64,000 nt of DNA from DAORHV01 sp964434575 (GTDB taxonomy: Bacteria > Patescibacteriota > Gracilibacteria > Peribacterales > Peribacteraceae), in contig CAYSWB010000001.1 in NCBI GenBank assembly GCA_964434575.1, forward strand, positions 1 through 64,000. Reading direction: 5' to 3'. Within the stretch, counting starts at the first letter, position 1, and each line of letters begins with the position of its first letter. Both the position numbers and the translations under genes were made by a program. Under the pieces are notes generated by a model. The model was not told where the DNA came from. It searched no databases and saw only the letters and a program-made list of their open reading frames with translations. This document shows, piece after piece, positions 1 through 7,929 of this stretch.

Positions 1-83
1 GCCAAGGCGACACCCATCTGGGTGACCATCATGGCGCTAGCCGACACGCCTGCGAACAATTTCTTCAAACGAGAAATGTTCAT
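1..83 (-). CDS. N-terminus of an exported protein, cut by the window edge
   Basis: Only the first 27 complete codons are inside the window; the gene continues to the left. They read as a signal peptide: two basic stretches near the start (SRLKK), then a small and hydrophobic core ending in VALA. The mature part is not visible, so function cannot be assigned. No Shine-Dalgarno is seen upstream. The start ATG is at 81-83 on the reverse strand. Confidence 0.6.
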   Translation of the reverse strand, partial: MNISRLKKLFAGVSASAMMVTQMGVAL

Positions 84-773
84 AGAAGTGTGTAAGAGAA
101 ATAAAAGCTTGTAGAAGTAGAAAGTTTGTTCGCTTGGTAAATGACCATCGATCGTATCGGGCGTCCCCATGCCGTTGAAGCGGCCGGGAACATCTCCTTA
201 GATATAAAGAGGACATACGATGGGACAGTCTGATCTTGTCTGGACAGCACGATTCTTCTCACTCCGTGAGGAGGAGAAGCGAATGTGAAAGCCCCAGGGT
301 TGAAGTGGGGATGCCGGTATGTGAAGGACCGTTTTGCACGAGATCCCCCGAATGAATCGGTACCAATTCCACCACGCAACAACGGGGGGAATATGGAGGG
401 ATCAGGGAGACTCTAGCGGGAATGGCTTCGGGCTATCAAGACCTGGGCCTCTCCCGTGTGCACTGACTCAAACGCAGAAAACCCTCGCGTGTTACATATA
501 TACGCGCGAGGCAATTTCGGCTTTTCTATGCCAAAATTCGGCTATGCTCTGCGGAATACACCCCGTTTTGGGTGAAAAAAACGAGTTGCGCTCGAAAGTG
601 AATTGTGTTGATCAAAGATAGTGTTCGTGGTGTGCATATATTTTGAAAAACAGGCCGTTCGTGACACCAAGGACAGCAAACTGTGCATTGGAATTCCGTC
701 GAAATTTTTCATCCGCGTGCAACACGGATGAAAGTCGAACACTGAATCGAATGTGCAGCGGGCATCACGTCGG
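84..773. other. long intergenic region without a supported gene
   Basis: About 690 bases with no convincing coding frame; the short frames present have no start context and no recognisable protein. It holds a hairpin at 483-511 (10-bp stem CCTCGCGTGT with ACGCGCGAGG; its one wobble pair is allowed only in a plus-strand RNA) and smaller stems around 245-270 and 283-300. I looked for tmRNA, RNase P RNA, 4.5S RNA and tRNA signatures on both strands and found none. It may be the leader of the truncated gene at 1-83 or an unassigned RNA. Confidence 0.4.
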
Positions 774-798
774 AAAAACACCCCAAAATGCGTTTTGG
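774..798 (-). terminator. likely terminator of cysS
   Basis: On the reverse strand a CCAAAA/TTTTGG stem with a four-base loop (783-798) is followed by a GTGTTTTT tract, about 50 bases past the cysS stop codon. The stem is AT-rich and short, so this is a moderate call. Confidence 0.5.
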
Positions 799-849
799 TG
801 AAGCAAACCATCCATCTTGTCCATTCTGATCAACATTGGCAAGGAATTG

Positions 850-2304
850 TCAGAGTTTTTTGACTTCCTGGCCTTTCGCGCCGTCGCGGACCTCGTAGCC
901 CAGTGCCTTGATGGCATCGCGCAGGCGGTCGGATTCGGCGAAGTTCTTGGCGGCCTTTGCCTGCAGACGCTGCTCGGCGAGCTTGGTGACGTCGGGCGGG
1001 ATGATCGCATCGCCGGCCGAAAGCTCGAAACAGCCGAACGTGTGCCGGGCCACCGCCAGGAAGGCAACGAGCATGTCGGCCTCTTCGGGCGACCACTCGG
1101 GCGTGTTCCTGGACCAAGCCATTGCTTCGAACACCACGGCCAGTGCCCCGGACACATTCAGGTCGTCGTCCATCGCCTCGCGGAAACGGATGGCGAAATC
1201 ATGGATGGGACTGCGGCCTCGCTGGGGCAGCGTAATGGGTGCGGCGGGATCGGCCGGATGTTTGGCGTGGACCTCTTCCATCCACTCGTTGATGCGTTTA
1301 CGGGCCTTATGGGCATCATCGAGTCCCTTCCAGCTGAACTTCAGCCGGGTGCGGTAGTGGACGGACAACAGCAGATACCGCAAGTCGAGCGGATGGTACC
1401 CCTTGGCCATCACGTCGGTGAGAGTTATCACGTTGCCAAGACTTTTTGACATCTTCTCCCCCGCCTTGCCGGCGTCGATGTCGATGCGGCGGCGGTGAAC
1501 CCAGCACCGGACGAACTGTTTGGCGTTGGCGCACTCGCTCTGCGCCAGCTCGCATTCGTGATGCGGGAAAATGTTGTCTTCGCCGCCGGTGTGGATGTCG
1601 ATGGTCTCGCCCAGGAACTTGGTGCTCATCGCGGAGCACTCGATGTGCCAGCCGGGGAAACCTTCGCCCCACGGGGACGGCCACTTGAGAATGTGGTTGG
1701 CGTTGTGGCCGACCAATTTTTTCCAGAGCGCAAAATCCGCGGGGTGTTTCTTCTTTTCATCGACGGCGATGCGCGCGCCGGCCGACAAGTGTTCCAGCGT
1801 GTTGCCCGACAGCGTGCCGTACTTCGGAAACGTTTCGACCGCGAAGTACACGCCGTCCTCCGTTTCGTAGGCCTGGCCCTGCTTCACGAGGGTTTCGATG
1901 ATGGCGATCATTTCTTTGATCGTCTCGCTCGCCTTCGGACGCGCGAAGGGTTGGAGCATGCCCAGCTGCTTCTCGTCATCGAGGTAGATCTCGGTGTACT
2001 TCTGCGCGATGGACAACGGGTCGACTTTTTCCAGCTTGGCCTGCTTCTCGATTTTGTCTTCACCCGTGTCCGCGTCCGCCACCAGGTGTCCGACGTCGGT
2101 GATGTTCTTCACGTGCTTCACTTGGTACCCGTGCACTTCCAACCAGCGGCGCAAAAGATCCGCCAGTAAGAAGGAAGAGTAGTTTCCGATATGCGGCCGG
2201 CCGTAGACCGTCGGCCCGCACGTGTACATGGTCACTTCAGGCGGGTTTCGCGGGGTGAATTCTTGGAGGCCTTTTGCGTACGAGTTATAGAGCTTGATCG
2301 ACAT
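850..2304 (-). CDS. cysS: cysteinyl-tRNA synthetase
   Basis: Class I cytoplasmic aminoacyl-tRNA synthetase that joins cysteine to tRNA-Cys using ATP. It has 484 residues, normal for the family. The N-terminal motif is MYTCGPTVYG with the zinc-ligand Cys29, then HIGN at 38-41 in place of the usual HIGH. Other zinc-site residues are in HIECSAM and FPHHECE, and KMSKS is at 284-288. The four-base signature variant should still bind ATP; I recall HIGN in other CPR CysRS proteins, so I do not read it as decay. A TAGAGT -10-like box ends nine bases before ATG with no Shine-Dalgarno, suggesting a leaderless message. Upstream is a long intergenic region, downstream a probable terminator. Confidence 0.96.
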   Translation of the reverse strand: MSIKLYNSYAKGLQEFTPRNPPEVTMYTCGPTVYGRPHIGNYSSFLLADLLRRWLEVHGYQVKHVKNITDVGHLVADADTGEDKIEKQAKLEKVDPLSIAQKYTEIYLDDEKQLGMLQPFARPKASETIKEMIAIIETLVKQGQAYETEDGVYFAVETFPKYGTLSGNTLEHLSAGARIAVDEKKKHPADFALWKKLVGHNANHILKWPSPWGEGFPGWHIECSAMSTKFLGETIDIHTGGEDNIFPHHECELAQSECANAKQFVRCWVHRRRIDIDAGKAGEKMSKSLGNVITLTDVMAKGYHPLDLRYLLLSVHYRTRLKFSWKGLDDAHKARKRINEWMEEVHAKHPADPAAPITLPQRGRSPIHDFAIRFREAMDDDLNVSGALAVVFEAMAWSRNTPEWSPEEADMLVAFLAVARHTFGCFELSAGDAIIPPDVTKLAEQRLQAKAAKNFAESDRLRDAIKALGYEVRDGAKGQEVKKL

Positions 2305-2951
2305 AACGGTCGCACTCTACACGATCGCCTCGTAGAACGCATTTCTTACGTTTTTGGAAAGAAAACTAGTCGCAATGACAAGCAAACTTTATGCACTTTT
2401 GACCACTTCCCGCTCCACATGACCACTTTGCTTCACGTCAGACCGGGGTAACCAGCCCCCACATGACATGCACGAAAATGGGCCCGTCCATCGTCACCCT
2501 ATCGGTGACAACAGACGGACCCGGACAACAACTCTTCTCTGACCGTTTCGGTCAGCATCCCCGTAGCCTCGGTTACGTTTTCAACATGATGCACCTCGCT
2601 TTTCGCCAAGAAAATTTGGTGAGAAAACAAGATGCACGCGGGCGAAGCTCCGGTGGGGTTGAGCTGCGTGCAAAGAAAACGTACGCAGCGGCACGGACGA
2701 AATCCAGCGATGAACGGCGACGAAAACCGACGACGAATGTGGCCCGCCCACTCGTCGCACGGAGGCGACAAGCGAGCGGGCCGGGACGACCAATCAGACG
2801 GTGCCCCCGAAGGGGCTTACTCAGGACGGGGCGCACATGCGCCACCTCTCTTTCTTGTTACAACTCACAAGGTGGGAGCCCTAAGCACGTCGGGCGACTG
2901 GCGTGCACGGCAATGCTACAGGGATGGAAACGCGCGTCCAGCAAACGGAGG
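2305..2951. ncRNA. intergenic region rich in stable hairpins, possible structured RNA
   Basis: About 650 bases between the 3' end of the aldolase gene and the 5' end of cysS with no coding support. Hairpins visible by eye are: 2480-2522 (GGGCCCGTC with GACGGACCC, enclosing GTCACC with GGTGAC); 2539-2555 (CTGACCG TTT CGGTCAG); 2663-2689 (GCTGCGTGC with GTACGCAGC); 2741-2782 (GGCCCGC with GCGGGCC, enclosing GTCGC with GCGAC); 2803-2816 (GCCCC CGAA GGGGC); and 2831-2842. The density is unlike the other intergenic regions here. The wobble pair in the first favours a minus-strand RNA, that in the third a plus-strand RNA, so the strand is unresolved. I could not match it to RNase P, tmRNA, SRP or 6S RNA. 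Confidence 0.35.
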
Positions 2952-4025
2952 TCACGCGACGGTGACGTCCTTGCTCAGGTACACCGACTGGATGGCATTG
3001 AGGATTTCGATGCCTTCCTTGCGGGGCTTCTGGAACGCCTTGCGGCCCGAAATAAGGCCCATTCCGCCGGCACGCTTGTTGATGACGGCGGTGGCCACCG
3101 CGGCGGCAAGATCGTTCTTGCCGGATTCGCCGCCGGAGTTGATGAGGCCGGCGCGGCCCATGTAGCAGTTGGCCACCTGGTAGCGGCAGAGGTCGATGGG
3201 GTGGTCGGAACACAGCTCGGTGTACATGCGCTCGTCGAGCTTGCCGTACGAGCTGTCGCCCGTGTTCAGCGCCTTGAAGCCGCCGTTGTTGGTGGGCAGC
3301 TTCTGCTTGATGATGTCGGCCTGAATGGTGACGCCCAGGTGGTTGGCCTGGCCGGTGAGGTCGGCGGCGTTGTGGTAGTCCTTGTCCTTCTTGAACGCGC
3401 TGTTGCGCAGGTAGCACCACAGCACGGTGAACATGCCGAGCGCATGCGCTTCCTCGAACGCGCGGGCGATCTCCACGATCTGGCGGCCCGAGTTCTCGGA
3501 ACCGAAGTAGATGGTGGCGCCGACACCCAGCGCGCCCATGGCCTTGGCCTCCTTGGGCGAGCCGAACAGGATCTGGTCGGCCTTATTGGGGTAGGTAAGG
3601 AGCTCGTTGTGGTTGATCTTTACGATGAAGGGGATCTTGTCGGCGTACTTCTTGGACACCATGCCGAGCACACCGAACGTGGAAGCGACGGCGTTGCAGC
3701 CGCCCTCGATGGCGAGCTTCACGATGTTCTCGGGATCGAAGTAGTCCGGGTTCTTGGCGAACGACGCGCCGCCCGAGTGCTCGATACCCTGGTCCACCGG
3801 CAGGATGGAGATGTAGCCGGTGCCGCCGAGGTTGCCGTGGTCGAACATCTCCTGCATGGCCTTCTGGGTGGCCGCACTGCGGTTGCTCATGCCGAACACG
3901 TCCTTCACGAACGTCTTGCGGGGGATCTGCAGGCGATCTTTGCCGATCTTGGGCGTGTTGTAATTCAGCAGGTGGTCGGCTTGGTCACCGAGCGCCTTCT
4001 TGATGTCGGCAAAGGAGAGCATCAT
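2952..4025 (-). CDS. fba: class I fructose-bisphosphate aldolase (DhnA/FbaB type)
   Basis: Cleaves fructose 1,6-bisphosphate into dihydroxyacetone phosphate and glyceraldehyde 3-phosphate through a lysine Schiff base, in central glycolysis or gluconeogenesis. The 357 residues follow the FbaB-type pattern: ILPVDQGIEH near the N-terminus, the IVKINHNELL strand, the ATIYFGSEN and VLWCYLRN segments, ADIIKQKLP (likely holding the Schiff-base lysine), and phosphate-binding loops INSGGESG and GLISGRKAF near the C-terminus. Two consecutive ATG codons open the gene; the first at 4025 is taken. A TATACT box lies about 37 bases upstream (4063-4068), so this gene has a short leader, but no Shine-Dalgarno is visible. 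A 9-nt-unit palindrome separates it from yidC. Confidence 0.95.
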   Translation of the reverse strand: MMLSFADIKKALGDQADHLLNYNTPKIGKDRLQIPRKTFVKDVFGMSNRSAATQKAMQEMFDHGNLGGTGYISILPVDQGIEHSGGASFAKNPDYFDPENIVKLAIEGGCNAVASTFGVLGMVSKKYADKIPFIVKINHNELLTYPNKADQILFGSPKEAKAMGALGVGATIYFGSENSGRQIVEIARAFEEAHALGMFTVLWCYLRNSAFKKDKDYHNAADLTGQANHLGVTIQADIIKQKLPTNNGGFKALNTGDSSYGKLDERMYTELCSDHPIDLCRYQVANCYMGRAGLINSGGESGKNDLAAAVATAVINKRAGGMGLISGRKAFQKPRKEGIEILNAIQSVYLSKDVTVA

Positions 4026-4078
4026 GGGAGCAGTGGGGAGGATGAGGAAGTGGTTGGTTCGGAGTATACCAAAAAGAA

Positions 4079-4157
4079 GGGGATGCAGGTGAAACAGAAG
4101 AGTCAGGGGAAACAGGGGAACACACGTTCTCCTGCATCCCCTGTTTCACCTGTTTCC
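4079..4157. repeat. 9-nt-unit palindromic element, copy 1
   Basis: The left arm reads in 9-base units: CAGGTGAAA, CAGAAGAGT, CAGGGGAAA, CAGGGGAAC, preceded by GGGGATG. The right arm, read on the other strand, gives CAGGTGAAA, CAGGGGATG, CAGGAGAAC. Two 11-bp perfect pairings exist in different registers: 4079-4089 with 4131-4141, and 4087-4097 with 4141-4151. It lies between yidC and fba and could terminate transcription or form an RNA hairpin. Confidence 0.8.
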
Positions 4158-4158
4158 T

Positions 4159-5412
4159 TTAGTTCTTTTCACGAACCACGAACCACTGCTGCGCGATGGC
4201 GAACAGCGTGGAAACACCCCAGTAAATGGAGACGGCGGCCGGGAACTGCAACGCGAAGAATCCGATCATCAGCGGCAGGATGTACAGCATCATCGTCTGC
4301 TGGTTCAGTTCGGGAACCCACGTCTTTTTGGCGCCGACTTCCACCACGGCCTCCTTCTTCTTGGTGCGGGCCATCATCATCTTCACCTGGATGAACTGCA
4401 GGACGGCCAACAGGGGCGGCATGAGCCAAACGTTGGGTTTGAGCAGGTCGATGCCGAGCAACGTGTGGCCCAGCGTCCACGGCAGGTTCTGGTACGGCTC
4501 GTAGAGCATGTGGCGGGCGACTTCGATCTGCGCGCCGTCCTTGATGACATAGAAGAGTCCGATGAGGATCGGGAACTGCAGCAATAGGGGCAGGCACGAT
4601 TCGAACGGGTTGATCTTCATCTCCTTCCAGAGCTTCATGGTTTCCTCCTGCATGCGCTTGCTGTCGTTGGCGTATTTCTTCTTCAGTTCGTCCATGCGCG
4701 GCTGCAGCAGCTGCATCTTCTTCTGGCTCTTGAGCGCGTGCTGGCTGGGGATGAGTAGGATGAGCTTCACCACGATGGTGAGGAAGATCACCGCCAGGCC
4801 CAGGTTGTAGCCGGGCATGTAGGACGCGATGAAGACCAAGCCGTTGAACAGCGGCTTGCTGATGAACGTGCGGAACAGCTTGGCGGCGGTGCCGGGTTCC
4901 TTGAGCTCGAAACGGGCGGTGACGCGCGGGGTGGTGGTGGCGCCGGTGGCGGTGAATCCCTCGGGCACGTCCAGACCCAACTCGTACTGACCGAGCTTGC
5001 CGAACAACGAATACTTCCACGGGGTCATGTCCACGGTCAGCTGGCCTTTGGCCGGGACGTTCTCGAATTCGGGACAGGCGATGGCCGTCTCGTTGGCCAT
5101 CAGGTCGTCCAGCTTCTCGCCGCCCGACTCCATGTTGACGTAGGCGACGTCCACCGGCGGGAGCGGGCAGCGCTTGGTGAGCGGCAGGTCTTTGTCGGTG
5201 CGGTTGTGGATGATGACCACCGGGCTGGTGCCCTCGCGCACATCCTTATATTGCATGGTCAGCTCCACCGCCGGCTTCTGCTCCACCTTGCCGCCGAACT
5301 GCTCGGGGAAGAAGTACTTCAGCCCCCAGTTCACGACGAAGAACAGCACGAGGAAGGTCGCGATGAACTCGATGGAACTGAGGCGGCTCTTTTTGGGGGT
5401 CGTTGCGCTCAC
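4159..5412 (-). CDS. yidC: membrane protein insertase YidC
   Basis: Inserts and folds membrane proteins, with or without the Sec translocon. From the GTG start the protein is about 417 residues. A transmembrane helix at about 14-33 is followed by an extracytoplasmic domain of about 150 residues, then the conserved insertase core from about residue 180 (FISKPLFNGLVFI, SQHALKSQKKMQLLQP, KEMKINPFESCLPLLLQFPI) to the C-terminus with several more helices. I chose GTG at 5412 because its GTGA overlaps the TGA stop of rnpA, the usual coupled order of these two genes. A longer frame opens at 5469 inside rnpA but is less likely. YidC commonly follows rnpA in bacteria; rpmH is not beside them here. Confidence 0.94.
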   Translation of the reverse strand: MSATTPKKSRLSSIEFIATFLVLFFVVNWGLKYFFPEQFGGKVEQKPAVELTMQYKDVREGTSPVVIIHNRTDKDLPLTKRCPLPPVDVAYVNMESGGEKLDDLMANETAIACPEFENVPAKGQLTVDMTPWKYSLFGKLGQYELGLDVPEGFTATGATTTPRVTARFELKEPGTAAKLFRTFISKPLFNGLVFIASYMPGYNLGLAVIFLTIVVKLILLIPSQHALKSQKKMQLLQPRMDELKKKYANDSKRMQEETMKLWKEMKINPFESCLPLLLQFPILIGLFYVIKDGAQIEVARHMLYEPYQNLPWTLGHTLLGIDLLKPNVWLMPPLLAVLQFIQVKMMMARTKKKEAVVEVGAKKTWVPELNQQTMMLYILPLMIGFFALQFPAAVSIYWGVSTLFAIAQQWFVVREKN

Positions 5413-5783
5413 GGTTTCACGGAGGAAAGAAAGCGAGACAAATCGTCCGAAAGCTCGCTGAAGGTGCACCCCAGGCTAGACGAACGCGGCAAGAGAAGCA
5501 ATTGGAGGGAGCGGGGAAAGGCCGCGATCTTGGGGTCCCGGGCGACCAGGAGCCTCAGGGCCTCGCGGCAGCGGCGGCGCATGCGGTTGCGCTTCACGGC
5601 GGACTTGTCGAGCTTGGTGCTCGATAGCACGCCCACGTACAGCTCCGGCGCTGCGGGTTTGGACGACAGGTGGTACGGATCCCCCGCCAGCCAGCGCACG
5701 TTGAGGTGGCGGCCCTTCCACAGGGCGCCCTTCACGCGGACGCGGTCGCAATTTTTTCTCCCCGGCAGTCTGAGAAGGTGCAT
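5409..5783 (-). CDS. rnpA: ribonuclease P protein component
   Basis: Basic protein subunit that helps RNase P RNA trim the 5' ends of tRNAs. It has 124 residues, typical length. The signature basic stretch SAVKRNRMRRRCREALR is at 61-77, and the protein is Arg/Lys-rich throughout. ATG at 5783 is preceded by TATTCT six bases upstream, fitting the leaderless pattern seen here. Its TGA overlaps the yidC start. No rpmH (ribosomal protein L34) is encoded in the short region upstream, where it would normally sit. Confidence 0.93.
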   Translation of the reverse strand: MHLLRLPGRKNCDRVRVKGALWKGRHLNVRWLAGDPYHLSSKPAAPELYVGVLSSTKLDKSAVKRNRMRRRCREALRLLVARDPKIAAFPRSLQLLLLPRSSSLGCTFSELSDDLSRFLSSVKP

Positions 5784-5817
5784 GGGGAAAGAATACCCGA
5801 GCTTTGGTGAGAAAGAT

Positions 5818-5889
5818 GTCAAAGACGACAAAGAGGACCACGATGACGAACTGCTTTCCGTGTCCTCTTTGACTTCCTTGATTTCCTGA
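5818..5889. repeat. 9-nt-unit palindromic element, divergent copy 2
   Basis: A more degenerate member lying between the divergent rnpA and gatC genes. Its best pairing is CAAAGAGGAC (5829-5838) with GTCCTCTTTG (5862-5871). The right arm read on the other strand breaks into 9-base units CAAGGAAGT, CAAAGAGGA, CACGGAAAG. Confidence 0.55.
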
Positions 5890-5936
5890 GCCCCTTGGCT
5901 TGCCTCTGACTCCGTCGCTCTCTATCCTCGCCCCAC

Positions 5937-6236
5937 ATGGCCACCCAGTTCACCAAAGAACAGATCGAGCACATCGCCAAGCTGGCGCGCCTGAAACTGA
6001 CGCCGGAGGAAATGGAGAAGATGCCCGGCCAGCTGACGAGCATTTTGACGTGGATGGACGTGCTCAACGAGGTGAACACCGACAAGGTGGAGCCCACGGC
6101 GCAAGTAACGGGCCTGACGAACGCCTTCCGCGACGACGAGGTGCGCCAGAGCGAGGCGGCCCCGGACGACCTGCTGGCGTGCTCGCCGCTGCCCGTGGAA
6201 GAACATCAGATCAAATCCCCGCATGCCCATGGGTAA
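5937..6236 (+). CDS. gatC: Asp-tRNA(Asn)/Glu-tRNA(Gln) amidotransferase subunit C
   Basis: Small subunit of GatCAB, which converts misacylated Glu-tRNA(Gln) and Asp-tRNA(Asn) to the correct amides. The 99 residues show the family pattern: EQIEHIAKLARLKLTPEE at the N-terminus and the proline-rich belt with VEPTAQV in the middle that wraps the GatA-GatB interface. Its 3' end overlaps the start of gatA by 14 bases, indicating coupled translation. gatB is not in this window. Confidence 0.95.
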   Translation: MATQFTKEQIEHIAKLARLKLTPEEMEKMPGQLTSILTWMDVLNEVNTDKVEPTAQVTGLTNAFRDDEVRQSEAAPDDLLACSPLPVEEHQIKSPHAHG

Positions 6237-7695
6237 TCTGCACGGCCTCACCATCGCGCAGGCTCACAAGAATCTGAAGAACGGTGACATCACCGCCGTG
6301 CAGTTGGTGCAGGCCTGTTTGGACCGCATCACCGCGGTGGACAAGAAGGTGAACGCCGTCGTGTACAACAACGGAGACAAGGCCCTGGAGCACGCCAAGG
6401 CGATCGACAAGCGCGGTGACTTCGCCAGTCCCCTGGCGGGCATCCCCTACCTGGCCAAGGACGTGTTTTGCGAGGAAGGCGTGCCGACCACGGCCTGCAG
6501 CAACATGCTGCGGAACAAGAACTACGTTCCCCCGTTTGATTCCACGACCACCAAGCGTCTGAAGGCCGCCGGCGCGATTTCGATCGGCAAGAGCAACACC
6601 GATGAATTCACGATGGGCGCCTCCACCGAAACCTCGTGCTACGGCGTGACCCGCTGCCCGTGGGACACCGAGCGCGTGGCCGGAGGATCGTCCGGCGGAT
6701 CGGCCGCCGGCGTGGGCGCGGACGAGTGCATGTTCGCGCTGGGCACCGACACCGGAGGATCGATCCGCCTGCCGGCCGCGTTCTGCGGCGTGAGCGGATT
6801 GCGCGTGACCTACGGACGCACCAGCCGCTACGGCGTGATGAGCATGGCCAGCTCGCTGGACACCATCGGACCCATCGGAAAGAGCATCGAGGACCTGGCG
6901 ATCATCCTGGAGGCCATCGCCGGCAAGGACGTGATGGACGGCACGACGAGCGACAAGCCCGTGCAGCCGTACGCCAGCCTGCTGAAGAAAGACGTGAAAG
7001 GCATGAAGATCGGCCTGCCCAAGGAGTACTTCATGGAGGGCATGCGCAAGGACGTGGAGAAGTCCGTACGCGACGCCGCCAAGGTGCTGCAGTCGCTGGG
7101 CGCGACGCTGGTGGACATCAGCCTGCCGCACACCAAGTACGCGTTGGCCACCTACTACGTGCTGTGCCCGTGCGAGGTGAGCAGCAACATGGCCCGCTAC
7201 GACGGCATCCGCTTCGGACACGAGGCCGGCAAGAAGCCCGCCGACCTGCTGGACCATTACCAGACCGTGCGCGGCGAAGGCTTCAGCTCCGAGGTGAAGC
7301 GCCGCATCATGATCGGCACGTTCGCGCTGTCGTCGGGGTACTACGACGCGTACTACCTGAAGGCGCAGAAGGTCCGCACGCTGGTACGCCAGGATTTCGA
7401 CGAGGCGTTCAAGAAGGTGGATCTGATCATCGCGCCCGTGTCGCCGCACGCCGCGTTCAAGGTGGGCGCCAACAGCAACGATCCGCTGGCGATGTACCTG
7501 GAGGACGTCTTCATGGACGGCGCGGTGATGGGCGGCATTCCGGCGCTGTCCGTGCCGTGCGGATTCACCGAGGATTCCAACATGCCGCTGGGCCTGCAAG
7601 TGATGGGTCCGCAGTGGGGCGAGGCGCAGGTGCTGTCGGCGGCGCACGCGTTCCAGTGCGCGACCGAGTGGCACACGAAGAAGCCCACCCTGTAA
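6223..7695 (+). CDS. gatA: Asp-tRNA(Asn)/Glu-tRNA(Gln) amidotransferase subunit A
   Basis: Glutaminase subunit of GatCAB; it releases ammonia from glutamine for transamidation of misacylated tRNA. It has 490 residues, full length. The amidase triad is intact: Lys79 (in AKDVF), the cis-serine at about 156 in AGGSSGGS, and the nucleophile Ser180 in GTDTGGSIR. The start overlaps gatC by 14 bases. A 9-nt-unit palindrome follows immediately after the stop and separates it from a convergent membrane-protein gene. Confidence 0.97.
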   Translation: MPMGNLHGLTIAQAHKNLKNGDITAVQLVQACLDRITAVDKKVNAVVYNNGDKALEHAKAIDKRGDFASPLAGIPYLAKDVFCEEGVPTTACSNMLRNKNYVPPFDSTTTKRLKAAGAISIGKSNTDEFTMGASTETSCYGVTRCPWDTERVAGGSSGGSAAGVGADECMFALGTDTGGSIRLPAAFCGVSGLRVTYGRTSRYGVMSMASSLDTIGPIGKSIEDLAIILEAIAGKDVMDGTTSDKPVQPYASLLKKDVKGMKIGLPKEYFMEGMRKDVEKSVRDAAKVLQSLGATLVDISLPHTKYALATYYVLCPCEVSSNMARYDGIRFGHEAGKKPADLLDHYQTVRGEGFSSEVKRRIMIGTFALSSGYYDAYYLKAQKVRTLVRQDFDEAFKKVDLIIAPVSPHAAFKVGANSNDPLAMYLEDVFMDGAVMGGIPALSVPCGFTEDSNMPLGLQVMGPQWGEAQVLSAAHAFQCATEWHTKKPTL

Positions 7696-7708
7696 GCCCG
7701 CCCGAATG

Positions 7709-7793
7709 CAGGGGAAACAGGGGAGTCAGAGGAACTCTTTTCGCATGAAAAATCCCCTGCTTCACCTGACTCTCCTGCCTCCCCTGTTTCCCT
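7709..7793. repeat. 9-nt-unit palindromic element, copy 3
   Basis: The left arm is CAGGGGAAA, CAGGGGAGT, CAGAGGAAC (7709-7735). The right arm, read on the other strand, is CAGGGGAGG, CAGGAGAGT, CAGGTGAAG, CAGGGGATT, ending in GGGAAA. It lies between the convergent gatA and a small membrane-protein gene, and its right end touches that gene's stop codon. Confidence 0.8.
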
Positions 7794-7929
7794 ATTTCGC
7801 CGCCGCCGCGTGGAACAAACTCTGCGACGGAATCTTCGCTTCTTTGGCGAAATACACGCCGGCCGAGACGACCAGGAAGAGCGTGACGACACCTACAAGA
7901 ACCTGCGAGAGACAGGCGGATTTATCCAT
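7792..7929 (-). CDS. 45-residue single-pass membrane protein
   Basis: A very short gene: a polar start (MDKSACLSQ), one hydrophobic helix (VLVGVVTLFLVVSAGVYF), then a basic tail ending in AAAAK. Its ATG directly abuts the TAA of the exported protein upstream (no intervening base), so the two are probably cotranscribed and coupled. The hydrophobic segment with flanking charges supports a real protein, but I recognise no family. It could be a small accessory subunit of the upstream exported protein. Confidence 0.55.
   Translation of the reverse strand: MDKSACLSQVLVGVVTLFLVVSAGVYFAKEAKIPSQSLFHAAAAK

Noticed and set aside
367..374. tmRNA 3' end (TTCCACCA)
   Set aside because: No partner 5' end or tag-coding sequence on either strand nearby.
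850..2304. cysS as a pseudogene because HIGH is HIGN
   Set aside because: Full length, zinc ligands and KMSKS intact; HIGN is a plausible natural variant.
2463..4394. 643-residue plus-strand frame over the intergenic region and aldolase
   Set aside because: It is antisense to the aldolase, has no recognisable domain, and spans the hairpin-rich region.
6211..7674. 487-residue frame antisense to gatA, and similar long antisense frames such as those over dnaJ, topA and 22557-24734
   Set aside because: High GC makes long shadow frames common; these lack domains and starts, and the opposite strand has clear proteins.
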